Shown here: one piece after another, positions 8,347 through 14,397 of the stretch
Layout of the letters: every line of letters begins with the position of its first letter
Numbering within the stretch: the first letter of the stretch is position 1
DNA from: a virus
Length of the DNA: 40,250 nucleotides
Direction: 5' to 3' (one strand)
Virus record (IMG/VR): IMGVR_UViG_3300032323_000975
Span: 1-40,250 of that record
The notes under the pieces: generated by a model
The model's database searches: none
What the model saw: only the letters and a program-made list of their open reading frames with translations
What the model was told of the DNA's origin: nothing
Made by a program: the position numbers and the translations under genes

Positions 8347-8661
8347 ATGAACACTGATGATCGCTATCGAGTAACGGTGTCGAGTGATTGGTTCCACATT
8401 TACGAGTCATCAGGCATGGCCGATGAGTTGATCAGTGATGGGTTAGTAATCGAAAAAGAAACTAAGACCCGCACTACTCTCAACCTGTCTGCCGGTCACC
8501 TACGTTTCTTTATTGACGACATCAACCGCAACGTCGAATGGTGCGAACTCGAGGCCAGCGATAAGGCACGGTGGATTAGGTCGCTTGCTCGATTCGAGAA
8601 CGCCGACCTAATCGAGGAACAATGGCAGCGTGACACCAACGGCGAATGGGGGTGTATCTAA
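8347..8661 (+). CDS. Hypothetical early protein (104 aa)
   Basis: This is the first gene of the rightward cluster, preceded by the strong ribosome site AGAAAGGGG, 5 bases from the ATG. The protein is acidic and soluble (MNTDDRYRVTVSSDWFHIYE start), with a mixed strand/helix character and a Trp-rich acidic C-terminus. No family was recognised. Being first behind promoter P1, it is likely made early and strongly. Its stop forms TAATG with the next gene. Confidence 0.8.
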   Translation: MNTDDRYRVTVSSDWFHIYESSGMADELISDGLVIEKETKTRTTLNLSAGHLRFFIDDINRNVEWCELEASDKARWIRSLARFENADLIEEQWQRDTNGEWGCI

Positions 8662-8885
8662 TGAGTGCCGCATACCTACCCAACAAGGGTCAAGGCCGCA
8701 TCACTTACCGCATCGACAACAGTGGCCACCTGTTCGACACTTCGCTAATCCGTTGGGAGATCATACGGGGCTATGTGTTCGCCACGCCGGTGGCCGTCGA
8801 GAGCTGGTCATATCGCCTATGCGCCGCTGGTGATGTTGTCCGTTATTCCGTCGAGAACGGCGGCGATCATGGAACAGGTAACTGA
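8661..8885 (+). CDS. Hypothetical protein (74 aa)
   Basis: Starts MSAAYLPNKGQGRITYRIDN and is predicted to be mostly beta strand. The start at 8661 overlaps the previous stop as TAATG, and a GGGGGTG ribosome-like run precedes it. Its stop forms TGATG with the next gene. No function can be assigned. Confidence 0.75.
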   Translation: MSAAYLPNKGQGRITYRIDNSGHLFDTSLIRWEIIRGYVFATPVAVESWSYRLCAAGDVVRYSVENGGDHGTGN

Positions 8886-9055
8886 TGCGAACCGATGAGA
8901 TAGACCTACATTCCGCCGTATTAGAGGACATAGCGCAAGAGCATGAGGACATTCCATTGTGGATTATCGCTAGAACGCTTACGGCGTTGTCTAATGTTCT
9001 TTCATCTAATGGGTTGGCCATTATTGACGACGACGGCGGGATAATCGAGTTATGA
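8885..9055 (+). CDS. Hypothetical acidic small protein (56 aa)
   Basis: Read by hand: starts MRTDEIDLHSAVLEDIAQEH and ends DDDGGIIEL. It is acidic, mostly helical, and has no cysteines. Coupled to the previous gene by TGATG. The next 70 bases hold a promoter rather than a clear gene. Confidence 0.7.
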   Translation: MRTDEIDLHSAVLEDIAQEHEDIPLWIIARTLTALSNVLSSNGLAIIDDDGGIIEL

Positions 9056-9070
9056 CCTACGCCGCAACGC

Positions 9071-9100
9071 TTGACAACTGTCTAACGGTTGTTCTAGAAT
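9071..9100 (+). promoter_or_regulatory. Sigma70-type promoter P2
   Basis: TTGACA (9071-9076), 18-bp spacer, TAGAAT (9095-9100). The spacer resembles that of P1 (shared TTGACAA, TGT, GTTG, AATC positions). The -35 lies in a small palindrome GACA-AC-TGTC. Drives the gene at 9126. Confidence 0.8.
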
Positions 9101-9125
9101 CTCACCAAACAGAAAGGGGCAACTA

Positions 9126-9323
9126 ATGCCGGTAATAGCAAACATTAGAACAGAACAGGCCGATGGCACCGCAACGCCGCACCAGAAAGTGATCGGTGAC
9201 GCCACACTTGCGGAGCGTTTCGCCGTTGCCATCATCGGAACAGAAACGGCCTATGGAATCGTGACCTATGTGTCACTGTTCGACAGCGACACGGCAACGT
9301 CACTAGGGGAATGGGAACACTAG
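9126..9323 (+). CDS. Hypothetical protein (65 aa)
   Basis: Preceded by the cluster's ribosome site (AGAAAGGGG, 6-7 bases upstream) and by promoter P2. Starts MPVIANIRTEQADGTATPHQ; small, neutral, with beta-strand character (IVTYVSLFD). No known family recognised. Confidence 0.7.
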   Translation: MPVIANIRTEQADGTATPHQKVIGDATLAERFAVAIIGTETAYGIVTYVSLFDSDTATSLGEWEH

Positions 9324-9332
9324 ACCCAGATC

Positions 9333-9374
9333 GGGCGGGGTTAGACCCTCGACAGGTTCGCCACCTGTCCGCCC
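9333..9374 (+). other. Nested stem-loop between small genes
   Basis: An inner perfect stem GACAGGT (9351-9357) / ACCTGTC (9363-9369) with loop TCGCC sits inside an outer pair GGGCGG (9333-9338) / CCGCCC (9369-9374). No T-run follows. It may attenuate or terminate transcription between 9323 and 9432; many actinobacterial terminators lack U-tails. Confidence 0.45.
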
Positions 9375-9431
9375 ACTATGCCCAACGGGGCAGAACCGCT
9401 ACGGCGGGCAAATAGAAAGGGGGCGGGCGTA

Positions 9432-9953
9432 ATGTCTGCTTATCAGGTAAACAAGGACACCATCGATCTAATGGTGTCCGTAATAATCGAATGGGGAAAC
9501 GGCCTTAGGTCTCCGTGGGGTTACTCATACGGGGAACCGCCGACAGATCCAGAGCTTACGGAATGGCTAGAAACTCACACGGGGTTCTATATGTTCCGCA
9601 CCGACCACACAACCGCCGATGCGCTTGGCCGTGAACTAATCGCCGCCAATGTGCGAAGCCTCACCGCCCGTTATAGCGACGGCTTGACTATGTGCGGGTA
9701 CTTGCCCGATGATTACACCTGGCGACGGGTCACCACCGACCAAGCAACCGCTGCCCGTGCTATGGGTGCGGTCAAGTGTTACCGCTACCAGGCTTGTGAG
9801 TTTGACGGGTGGCGGGGTTCTTTTGCCGATGAACTCTCGCAACGTTGCCTAGACCGGCTAGTAGATATTGTCTCGGATGGTTGGGATTATGAACGCCCCG
9901 CCAACCGTGGCACTGTTGTTTCTATCTTCGACATGGCGACGGGGGAGGCGTAA
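9432..9953 (+). CDS. Conserved hypothetical protein (173 aa)
   Basis: This is the largest gene of the rightward cluster. I chose the ATG at 9432 because AGAAAGGGGG lies just upstream; an earlier in-frame ATG at 9378 has no ribosome site. The C-terminal half has the pattern CYRYQACEFDGW followed by helices. I associate that pattern with a family of small actinobacterial, plasmid and phage proteins of unknown function. Not a known enzyme. Confidence 0.8.
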   Translation: MSAYQVNKDTIDLMVSVIIEWGNGLRSPWGYSYGEPPTDPELTEWLETHTGFYMFRTDHTTADALGRELIAANVRSLTARYSDGLTMCGYLPDDYTWRRVTTDQATAARAMGAVKCYRYQACEFDGWRGSFADELSQRCLDRLVDIVSDGWDYERPANRGTVVSIFDMATGEA

Positions 9954-9955
9954 CG

Positions 9956-10144
9956 ATGGCAACGTACTACCGCTATTTAGTCAAGGCCGACACGGTCAAG
10001 GGTTACACCTATTGCGGGGGTATCTACTGCCCCGACTGCTGCCCGCCGTCGATCACGGGCGGGGCCGATGACCCTAACCCTATTTTCGCTAGTGATGACT
10101 ATTCCGGCGACTGTTGCGATGAGTGCGGGCGGGAGGTTCGCTAA
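9956..10144 (+). CDS. Small zinc-ribbon-like protein (62 aa)
   Basis: Starts MATYYRYLVKADTVKGYTYC. Cysteines occur as CGGIYCPDCC and later CCDEC, enough for one zinc site. It follows the previous gene by 2 bases with GGGGGAGG as ribosome site and couples to the next by TAATG. Small zinc ribbons recur through this cluster; their role could be protein or nucleic-acid binding. Confidence 0.7.
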   Translation: MATYYRYLVKADTVKGYTYCGGIYCPDCCPPSITGGADDPNPIFASDDYSGDCCDECGREVR

Positions 10145-10413
10145 TGGCCACCTACGCATTAGAGGCTAGAACCTGGTTCGATAAGACCTACGGCAACACC
10201 TACTATTCCCTACGCATCACGGGAGAGGGGCTAGACCTAGTTGTTCCTATGACCTACGGCCACGGGACTCTTACGTTCCGCCACCGTGCCGCCACGGAGC
10301 TAGGTCTAGAGTGGGGCGCACTGTCTCACGATGAACGGCGGGAAATGTTCCCTATCACGGAGTACGCCGTACCCCGTAGGCGTGACCTACACAAACTAGA
10401 AACGGGGGCGTAG
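10144..10413 (+). CDS. Hypothetical protein (89 aa)
   Basis: Starts MATYALEARTWFDKTYGNTY, with a predicted beta-rich first half and a basic C-terminus (AVPRRRDLHKLETGA). The start at 10144 forms TAATG with the upstream stop; an upstream in-frame start lies inside the previous gene. No family recognised. Confidence 0.72.
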   Translation: MATYALEARTWFDKTYGNTYYSLRITGEGLDLVVPMTYGHGTLTFRHRAATELGLEWGALSHDERREMFPITEYAVPRRRDLHKLETGA

Positions 10414-10415
10414 TC

Positions 10416-10694
10416 ATGTATGAGGATTACCGATACAACCCAGATCTAATGGTACGCAAGCGGGTAGGCGGTTGGCAGCTCCAATGGCACCCGTCTCGCC
10501 CTGGCCTATGTTGGGCTATTCCCGAATACCTAAAGACGTTCCGCCGGTGCGAGTCGGCGGTCATGTATGACGACGGGCGGCTAGGTTGGGACACTCAGTA
10601 CGGCGTACCGCAATATGTCAAGAGCAAGGTGGCGGCGTTCATAATCGACTGCCAACAGAAACACAACACAACAACAGAAACAGAAAGGGGTTAG
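10416..10694 (+). CDS. Hypothetical protein (92 aa)
   Basis: Starts MYEDYRYNPDLMVRKRVGGW. Aromatic-rich (many Trp/Tyr), with the pattern GGWQLQWHPSRPGLCWAIPEY, which looks like a small beta-sheet domain. It follows the previous gene by 2 bases. Its C-terminal coding end carries the repeated ACAACAGAAA leader that also precedes the gene at 10846. Confidence 0.72.
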   Translation: MYEDYRYNPDLMVRKRVGGWQLQWHPSRPGLCWAIPEYLKTFRRCESAVMYDDGRLGWDTQYGVPQYVKSKVAAFIIDCQQKHNTTTETERG

Positions 10695-10696
10695 CG

Positions 10697-10843
10697 ATGA
10701 CCGACTACAACGGCCAACAGTGTCCCGTATGCGGTGACACTATGACCACGGGACACTCAAACTATGTGCCCGTATGGAGCGATCCGCATGACGATGTCGT
10801 GTGTATCCATTGTAAAGAAACAACAGAAAAAGAAAGGGGTTAG
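10697..10843 (+). CDS. Small zinc-ribbon protein (48 aa)
   Basis: Starts MTDYNGQQCPVCGDTM and has a second CIHC pair near residue 36, a classic four-cysteine zinc ribbon. Ribosome site AGAAAGGGG precedes the ATG at 10697. No partner known. Confidence 0.75.
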   Translation: MTDYNGQQCPVCGDTMTTGHSNYVPVWSDPHDDVVCIHCKETTEKERG

Positions 10844-10845
10844 AG

Positions 10846-11181
10846 ATGACTAGCCAACACTGCAGCGAGTGCAACTATCACCTAGACGGTTACGCCGATC
10901 ATGAAACCGTGTGCGGGGCGTGTTTCGTTATTGCTACGTGGCAGAACACCCACGAATTAGCAGCAATAACAGAGCAACTTTCCGCCACATATCGCCAACT
11001 AGAAACGGCACTAAACCGTCTCGACACTCTCGACGGGGCAGGCCGTAGCGGGTACGGGCGCAAGCTTGACCAGGTGCGGTGGTTGTTGGGTGATCTCATA
11101 GCCGACATGACCCCAACAACGGAACCGGCAGATATTGACGGGGCGGGAGCGTTCACAACAGCAGCCGAGAGGGGGCAGTGA
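10846..11181 (+). CDS. Zinc-ribbon plus coiled-coil protein (111 aa)
   Basis: The N-terminus has two cysteine pairs (CSECNYHL and CGACF) forming a probable zinc ribbon, then a helical coiled-coil-like segment (residues 30-65) and a low-complexity acidic tail. Preceded by a ribosome leader nearly identical to that of the previous gene (AGAAAGGGGTTAG). Stop overlaps the next ATG (TGATG). Confidence 0.75.
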   Translation: MTSQHCSECNYHLDGYADHETVCGACFVIATWQNTHELAAITEQLSATYRQLETALNRLDTLDGAGRSGYGRKLDQVRWLLGDLIADMTPTTEPADIDGAGAFTTAAERGQ

Positions 11182-11354
11182 TGAAAAATTACCGAGTGAC
11201 GTTTGTAGGTGAGTATTACACCCTTACAACAACAGTGTCGGCAAGCGATGAGGACACCGCCGCCGCTAATGCGGAGGAGTTTCTATCGGAACATTACGCA
11301 TTTGATCTGGCTAACACATACCACGACATCGAAACAGAGGAGGTAGAGCAGTGA
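11181..11354 (+). CDS. Hypothetical acidic protein (57 aa)
   Basis: Hand-translated: MKNYRVTFVGEYYTLTTTVS start, ETEEVEQ end. A beta hairpin start followed by an acidic helix (SDEDTAAANAEEFLSE) resembles small single-domain proteins with a beta-beta-alpha shape. GAGGGGGC ribosome site lies upstream; it is coupled to both neighbours by TGATG. Confidence 0.72.
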   Translation: MKNYRVTFVGEYYTLTTTVSASDEDTAAANAEEFLSEHYAFDLANTYHDIETEEVEQ

Positions 11355-11506
11355 TGAACTACGACAACGCACAAGTGTGGTCTGTTTGGGTTGGTGGCAG
11401 TGAGGTGAACTCTCACTATGTCACTAAGACAGAGGCGCAACGGGTAGCTAAGTGGTGGAAACAACAAGGTTACCGAGACGTAGCAATCCGGCAGGAGGTT
11501 TGGTGA
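11354..11506 (+). CDS. Hypothetical protein (50 aa)
   Basis: Hand-translated: MNYDNAQVWSVWVGGSEVNS start, then VTKTEAQRVAKWWKQQGY. The beta-beta-helix pattern ending in a short strand (DVAIRQEVW) resembles small sequence-unrelated phage proteins of beta-hairpin/helix type. Preceded by GAGGAGG and coupled by TGATG on both sides. Confidence 0.72.
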   Translation: MNYDNAQVWSVWVGGSEVNSHYVTKTEAQRVAKWWKQQGYRDVAIRQEVW

Positions 11507-11673
11507 TGAAACACGGAGCTTTCCTTATCCCGCCTCACGGGTTGCGCCGTGTCTGGCGTGTCGAGTATTACGACAAAGGCAAATATCTAGGCCGCCACAA
11601 CTACGCCAAGCAACGCCACGCCCTAGCAGAAACCAACCTTTATAACATCATCACCAAAGGAACCAACCAATGA
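11506..11673 (+). CDS. Hypothetical basic protein (55 aa)
   Basis: Starts MKHGAFLIPPHGLRRVWRVE; basic and aromatic, with beta strands then a helix (AKQRHALAETNLYNII). GGCAGGAGG ribosome site is upstream. Stop overlaps the next ATG as ATGA. Function unknown. Confidence 0.72.
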   Translation: MKHGAFLIPPHGLRRVWRVEYYDKGKYLGRHNYAKQRHALAETNLYNIITKGTNQ

Positions 11674-11810
11674 GAACAGAACAAGAGACAACCCAAGACG
11701 ATCCGACAATGTTTGGACATTGTGACCATTGTGGCGGCACCTACCTACTAGGTAGCGATGACCACAACGGCGAAACCGGCAACCATTACGAGTGTGAGGT
11801 GACAGCGTGA
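11670..11810 (+). CDS. Small putative metal-binding protein (46 aa)
   Basis: Hand-translated: MRTEQETTQDDPTMFGHCDH start and ECEVTA end. It has CDHC and a C-terminal HYEC, enough Cys/His for one zinc site. It overlaps the previous gene by ATGA, and the next gene's GTG lies within its stop. Confidence 0.68.
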   Translation: MRTEQETTQDDPTMFGHCDHCGGTYLLGSDDHNGETGNHYECEVTA

Positions 11811-11965
11811 TACCGAACAGCGACCACCTACTAATCCAGGTAGCTATCATCGCCACCCCGCTAACCATGATTATCGGAGGCATGATCTACGATGCCGTGC
11901 GGGTCATGCGTCGAGAGCAACGTGCAGCGAGTCAAGGCCGACACCCCTCACGCAAGAGGGGCTAG
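11807..11965 (+). CDS. Small single-pass membrane protein, GTG start (52 aa)
   Basis: Hand-translated from GTG at 11807 (GTGA overlap with the previous stop). A hydrophobic segment (LLIQVAIIATPLTMIIGGMI, residues 8-27) is followed by a strongly basic tail (VMRREQRAASQGRHPSRKRG), which predicts an inner-membrane protein with the tail in the cytoplasm. It is the only membrane protein in the rightward cluster and could affect the host envelope or superinfection. Confidence 0.65.
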   Translation: MIPNSDHLLIQVAIIATPLTMIIGGMIYDAVRVMRREQRAASQGRHPSRKRG

Positions 11966-11968
11966 GCC

Positions 11969-12169
11969 GTGGCTACCACTATCCTCTTATCGTGCGACAA
12001 GTGCGACGGGCAAGCGTTGTACCCCGTGACCGGAACAACAACCGATGCACGGGTAGAACACTTTCGCCACGGTTGGGTTGTCATCGAGACGGTGCCAGGA
12101 CAGATAACAGACCTCTGCCCCGTGTGCAGCAACCGTGACCCCGACTACTACATAGCGGAGCCGTTCTAA
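11969..12169 (+). CDS. Small zinc-ribbon protein, GTG start (66 aa)
   Basis: Starts with GTG at 11969 (MATTILLSCDKCDGQALYPV). Two cysteine pairs, CDKC and CPVC, are about 40 residues apart with a beta-rich insert (VEHFRHGWVVIETVPG). This is a typical zinc-ribbon layout. Coupled to the next gene by TAATG. Confidence 0.75.
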   Translation: MATTILLSCDKCDGQALYPVTGTTTDARVEHFRHGWVVIETVPGQITDLCPVCSNRDPDYYIAEPF

Positions 12170-12447
12170 TGCGGTGGCTACGGTTAGCAAAGGAACGCCC
12201 GCCCAAAGACCTACGGCAACCCAACCCAAGAGGGAAACTAGGCCGATCTGGTTGGGTCATCGTGCAGGAAACCATGACCGGCGTACCGTTCCGTTGGTTC
12301 TGCTACCACAACAGCGATGTCTGGCGGTGGAGTGGCAACCCCGCACGGGCGGAAGTGTTTCCCACCAAGCAAGCAGCTGTCGAAGCGGTGGAGAACTGTT
12401 CGGTGCAGTATCGGAGCGTGTACCAGATCCGCAACCTAGAAACGTAG
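12169..12447 (+). CDS. Hypothetical protein, last gene of the rightward cluster (92 aa)
   Basis: Basic N-terminus (MRWLRLAKERPPKDLRQPNP) followed by a Trp-rich beta region (GVPFRWFCYHNSDVWRWSG) and a helix that ends near FPTKQAAVEAVEN. No family recognised. The strong terminator at 12471 follows. Confidence 0.75.
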   Translation: MRWLRLAKERPPKDLRQPNPRGKLGRSGWVIVQETMTGVPFRWFCYHNSDVWRWSGNPARAEVFPTKQAAVEAVENCSVQYRSVYQIRNLET

Positions 12448-12470
12448 CGATATGCTACCCTTGTAATCGA

Positions 12471-12509
12471 CCCCGCCTGGCGTTCCCCCTTCCGCCAGGT
12501 GGGGTTTTT
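12471..12509 (+). terminator. Intrinsic terminator of the rightward cluster
   Basis: Twelve-bp stem CCCCGCCTGGCG (12471-12482) / CGCCAGGTGGGG (12493-12504), one G-T wobble, loop of 10 bases, then TTTTT. It sits between convergent units. On the minus strand the hairpin has no T-run, so it acts mainly rightward. Confidence 0.93.
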
Positions 12510-12792
12510 ACTTTCTCCACCTAATCGGTTGGGCGACCCGCACGTGTTGATCTCTTTCTTTCGGGGTCATGTTCCCCCAATAGCCCTCTCGACGGCCTGT
12601 CTCCGCCTCAAACGCAAGCTGGTAGGTCAAGCATTGGAGCGTGACCGTACAGGCATCGCAGTATTGTTTCGCTGCTGCCCAATGCACCCGTCGAACATCA
12701 CCGGAGGGGATTTCTGGAAAGAAGATGTCGGGGCGGTTCACGCCGTGGCAGGCACCTTTGGTTTTCCATGTGTCGTCGTGTTGTTTAGCCAC
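12508..12792 (-). CDS. WhiB-family iron-sulfur transcription regulator (94 aa)
   Basis: WhiB proteins bind a 4Fe-4S cluster and the principal sigma factor and occur only in actinobacteria and their phages. Cysteines C15, C45, C48 and C54 give exactly the C-x29-C-x2-C-x5-C spacing. The turn GYWGN (70-74) replaces the usual GVWGG and is followed by MTPKERDQ, as in the family. The start is GTG at 12792. Phage WhiBs (for example TM4 WhiB) can repress host whiB genes and affect superinfection; here it may redirect host transcription. It ends at the convergent terminator. Confidence 0.93.
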   Translation of the reverse strand: MAKQHDDTWKTKGACHGVNRPDIFFPEIPSGDVRRVHWAAAKQYCDACTVTLQCLTYQLAFEAETGRREGYWGNMTPKERDQHVRVAQPIRWRK

Positions 12793-12803
12793 GGGGCGAC
12801 CTG

Positions 12804-12968
12804 TTACTTAGAATCGGGGCGACCTTCAGGGTACACCCTCACAATCGTGATGCAAGGGTCGTATCCTTCGTCGAATTCGTTTGATTCTTCTTCTGTCATT
12901 GGTGTGCCGTCGTGGGTTTCACAGACGATAGGGGAACAGAAACCTTTTCTATCCCCTGTTGAATCCAT
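12804..12968 (-). CDS. Hypothetical small protein (54 aa)
   Basis: Contains CSPIVCETHDGTPMTEEE and GYDPCITIVRVY, a pattern I associate with small conserved actinophage proteins (three Cys, one His, possibly metal binding). The ATG at 12968 is favoured; a TTG at 13004 would extend it into the ssb gene. No good ribosome site at either. Lies between ssb and whiB. Confidence 0.65.
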   Translation of the reverse strand: MDSTGDRKGFCSPIVCETHDGTPMTEEESNEFDEGYDPCITIVRVYPEGRPDSK

Positions 12969-12981
12969 TCGTGGATGTCCA

Positions 12982-13386
12982 TCAGAATGGTTGTTCGTCG
13001 TCAATCAAACGTGCATTAGGAAAAACATTCCCAACCTGTGCCATGACCTTCTCTGTTTGATCGGCAACCCATGCGTTCCAACGGCAAGACACACCAACCT
13101 CATCAGCAATCAACTTCACTGACTTACCTTTGGTGCCATCTTTCTTCGTGAACTCATCCTGTTCATAGCGACCAGCGATAATCACAGTCGAACCTTTGGC
13201 GATGGTGTTAGCGGTGTTCTCTGCAAGCTTGCCGAACACAGTGATGTTGTGCCATGTGGTTTTCTTCTTGTCATCTTTGCCGTATGTGTCAGCAACAGAG
13301 AACGTAAGAACAGCCATGCCGCCTGGTGTGTATCGCAACTCAGGATCTTGACCGACCTTACCGGACACGGTGATGTTGTTACTCAT
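12982..13386 (-). CDS. ssb: Single-stranded DNA-binding protein (134 aa)
   Basis: Clear OB-fold SSB: starts MSNNITVSGKVGQDPELRYT, has FSVAD, TTWHNITVFGKLAEN and GSTVIIAGRYE in the expected order. It ends in an acidic tip DDEQPF, like the bacterial SSB tail (DDDIPF) that recruits host repair and replication proteins. It coats ssDNA in replication and recombination. The ATG overlaps the stop of a small upstream gene by 8 bases. Shorter than host SSB because the linker is minimal. Confidence 0.96.
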   Translation of the reverse strand: MSNNITVSGKVGQDPELRYTPGGMAVLTFSVADTYGKDDKKKTTWHNITVFGKLAENTANTIAKGSTVIIAGRYEQDEFTKKDGTKGKSVKLIADEVGVSCRWNAWVADQTEKVMAQVGNVFPNARLIDDEQPF

Positions 13387-13591
13387 TGGGATTCCCTTCT
13401 TTCTGTAATGGGATTACTCTGCCAGCTTTCTTATGGCAGATGTGTGTTGGTGGGTGAACCACCGCTACGAACAAGGTTACTGCAATCTTGCAACTATGGC
13501 AAGACCATTTTGTTTTTCCTGATACGTCGACAGGCTCGACATTCTCTGCCGCCGTTGCGTTTTGTGTATGTGTTTTCTTGCGTGTATTCAT
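13379..13591 (-). CDS. Putative small zinc-binding protein overlapping the HNH gene
   Basis: The end of this frame reads WSCHSCKIAVTLFVAV then PPTHICHKKAG, a CxxC and CH arrangement like small zinc ribbons of actinophages. It overlaps ssb by 8 bases, a typical coupling. The start is uncertain: ATGs at 13648, 13621 or 13591 all lie inside the HNH gene, and none has a good ribosome site. The HNH gene may have landed on its original 5' end. I give the shortest ATG form (70 aa). Confidence 0.5.
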   Translation of the reverse strand: MNTRKKTHTQNATAAENVEPVDVSGKTKWSCHSCKIAVTLFVAVVHPPTHICHKKAGRVIPLQKEGNPNE

Positions 13592-13916
13592 GTCCGTGGG
13601 GGCAGTGTGTTTTGTTTGCATAATAGTGACGGCCTCTGTCAACAACATCTCTCATGTTGTCGGATTGGGTTCCGCCTTCTAGATGGTGTGGGTTGCAGCA
13701 TCTTCGGTTGTCGCATTTGTGGCGTACCACAGGGGGTGTTTCGTAGGTGGCGATGTAGTGGGAGAACCGGTGTACTGCACGGTGTTTCCCTGCTGCATAG
13801 AACTGTCCGTAGCCGTCTCCACGCAGGGATCCTTGCCATTCCCAACAGTCTTCAGGGTTGCCGATAGCAACTTTCGCCCAGAATCGTGTTGTGATTTTGT
13901 ACAGAAATGTTTCCAT
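13494..13916 (-). CDS. HNH endonuclease (140 aa)
   Basis: The HNH core is HKCDNRRCCNPHHLEGGTQS (from H66), with the metal-binding HNH_3-type pattern and NMRDVVDRGR after it. A second zinc-binding set follows: CPHGHEYTQENTY and ECRACRR. This layout is typical of free-standing phage homing endonucleases, which cut allelic sites and spread by gene conversion. It is inserted between the Rpf-like gene and ssb and overlaps a small gene's 5' end. It could instead aid packaging, but it is far from terL. Confidence 0.92.
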   Translation of the reverse strand: METFLYKITTRFWAKVAIGNPEDCWEWQGSLRGDGYGQFYAAGKHRAVHRFSHYIATYETPPVVRHKCDNRRCCNPHHLEGGTQSDNMRDVVDRGRHYYANKTHCPHGHEYTQENTYTKRNGGRECRACRRIRKNKMVLP

Positions 13917-13950
13917 GTCTGCCCTTCGGTTCGCCCCGCCTGTGGAAACC

Positions 13951-14367
13951 TTAGCATCTGTACTTCCAGCGTTGAACCTTTGGGTGTCGGGATTTGCAGA
14001 CCAGATCTTTTAGTCCCATACAGTTAGCTTTGATAGCTCCCCATCCCCACGGTCCGACAGGCCACTTGTATTTTTTGCCTTGCCAGTGTCCTTCCCATGC
14101 GATGTTGTCCACGATGCGGGCTTGCTGCAGGGAGTTCAGTCCTTTGGCGGATGAGGTGTTAGACCAGCGTTGCCAGGTGCCACGGGCTATGCCGAACATT
14201 CCTGTGTAGGTGCGGGTCGAGTGGTTGACGTTGCTACCGGTTTCGCATTGTGCGAGTCTGCGGTAGAAGCCCCACGGCATTACGAGTTCTTCTCCGTATG
14301 CGTTGGTTGTGTTGGTTGGTGCTAGTACGGATATTGCGATGATGAGTGTGAGTGCGAGTTTTCGCAT
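13951..14367 (-). CDS. Secreted Rpf/transglycosylase-like protein (138 aa)
   Basis: Has a signal peptide (MRKLALTLIIAISVLAP, cleavage after TNA near residue 23). The following domain is like resuscitation-promoting factors: WGFYRRLAQCETGSNVN then YTGMFGIARGTWQRW, with likely catalytic E42. The C-terminus is Trp/Lys-rich with cysteines C120s-C138 that could form a disulfide. It probably cleaves peptidoglycan glycan strands outside the cell. It is not in the lysis cassette, so it might act earlier or be packaged. AAAGGA ribosome site precedes the ATG. Confidence 0.82.
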   Translation of the reverse strand: MRKLALTLIIAISVLAPTNTTNAYGEELVMPWGFYRRLAQCETGSNVNHSTRTYTGMFGIARGTWQRWSNTSSAKGLNSLQQARIVDNIAWEGHWQGKKYKWPVGPWGWGAIKANCMGLKDLVCKSRHPKVQRWKYRC

Positions 14368-14397
14368 TGGTTTTCCTTTCGACAGGGGACAGATCAG

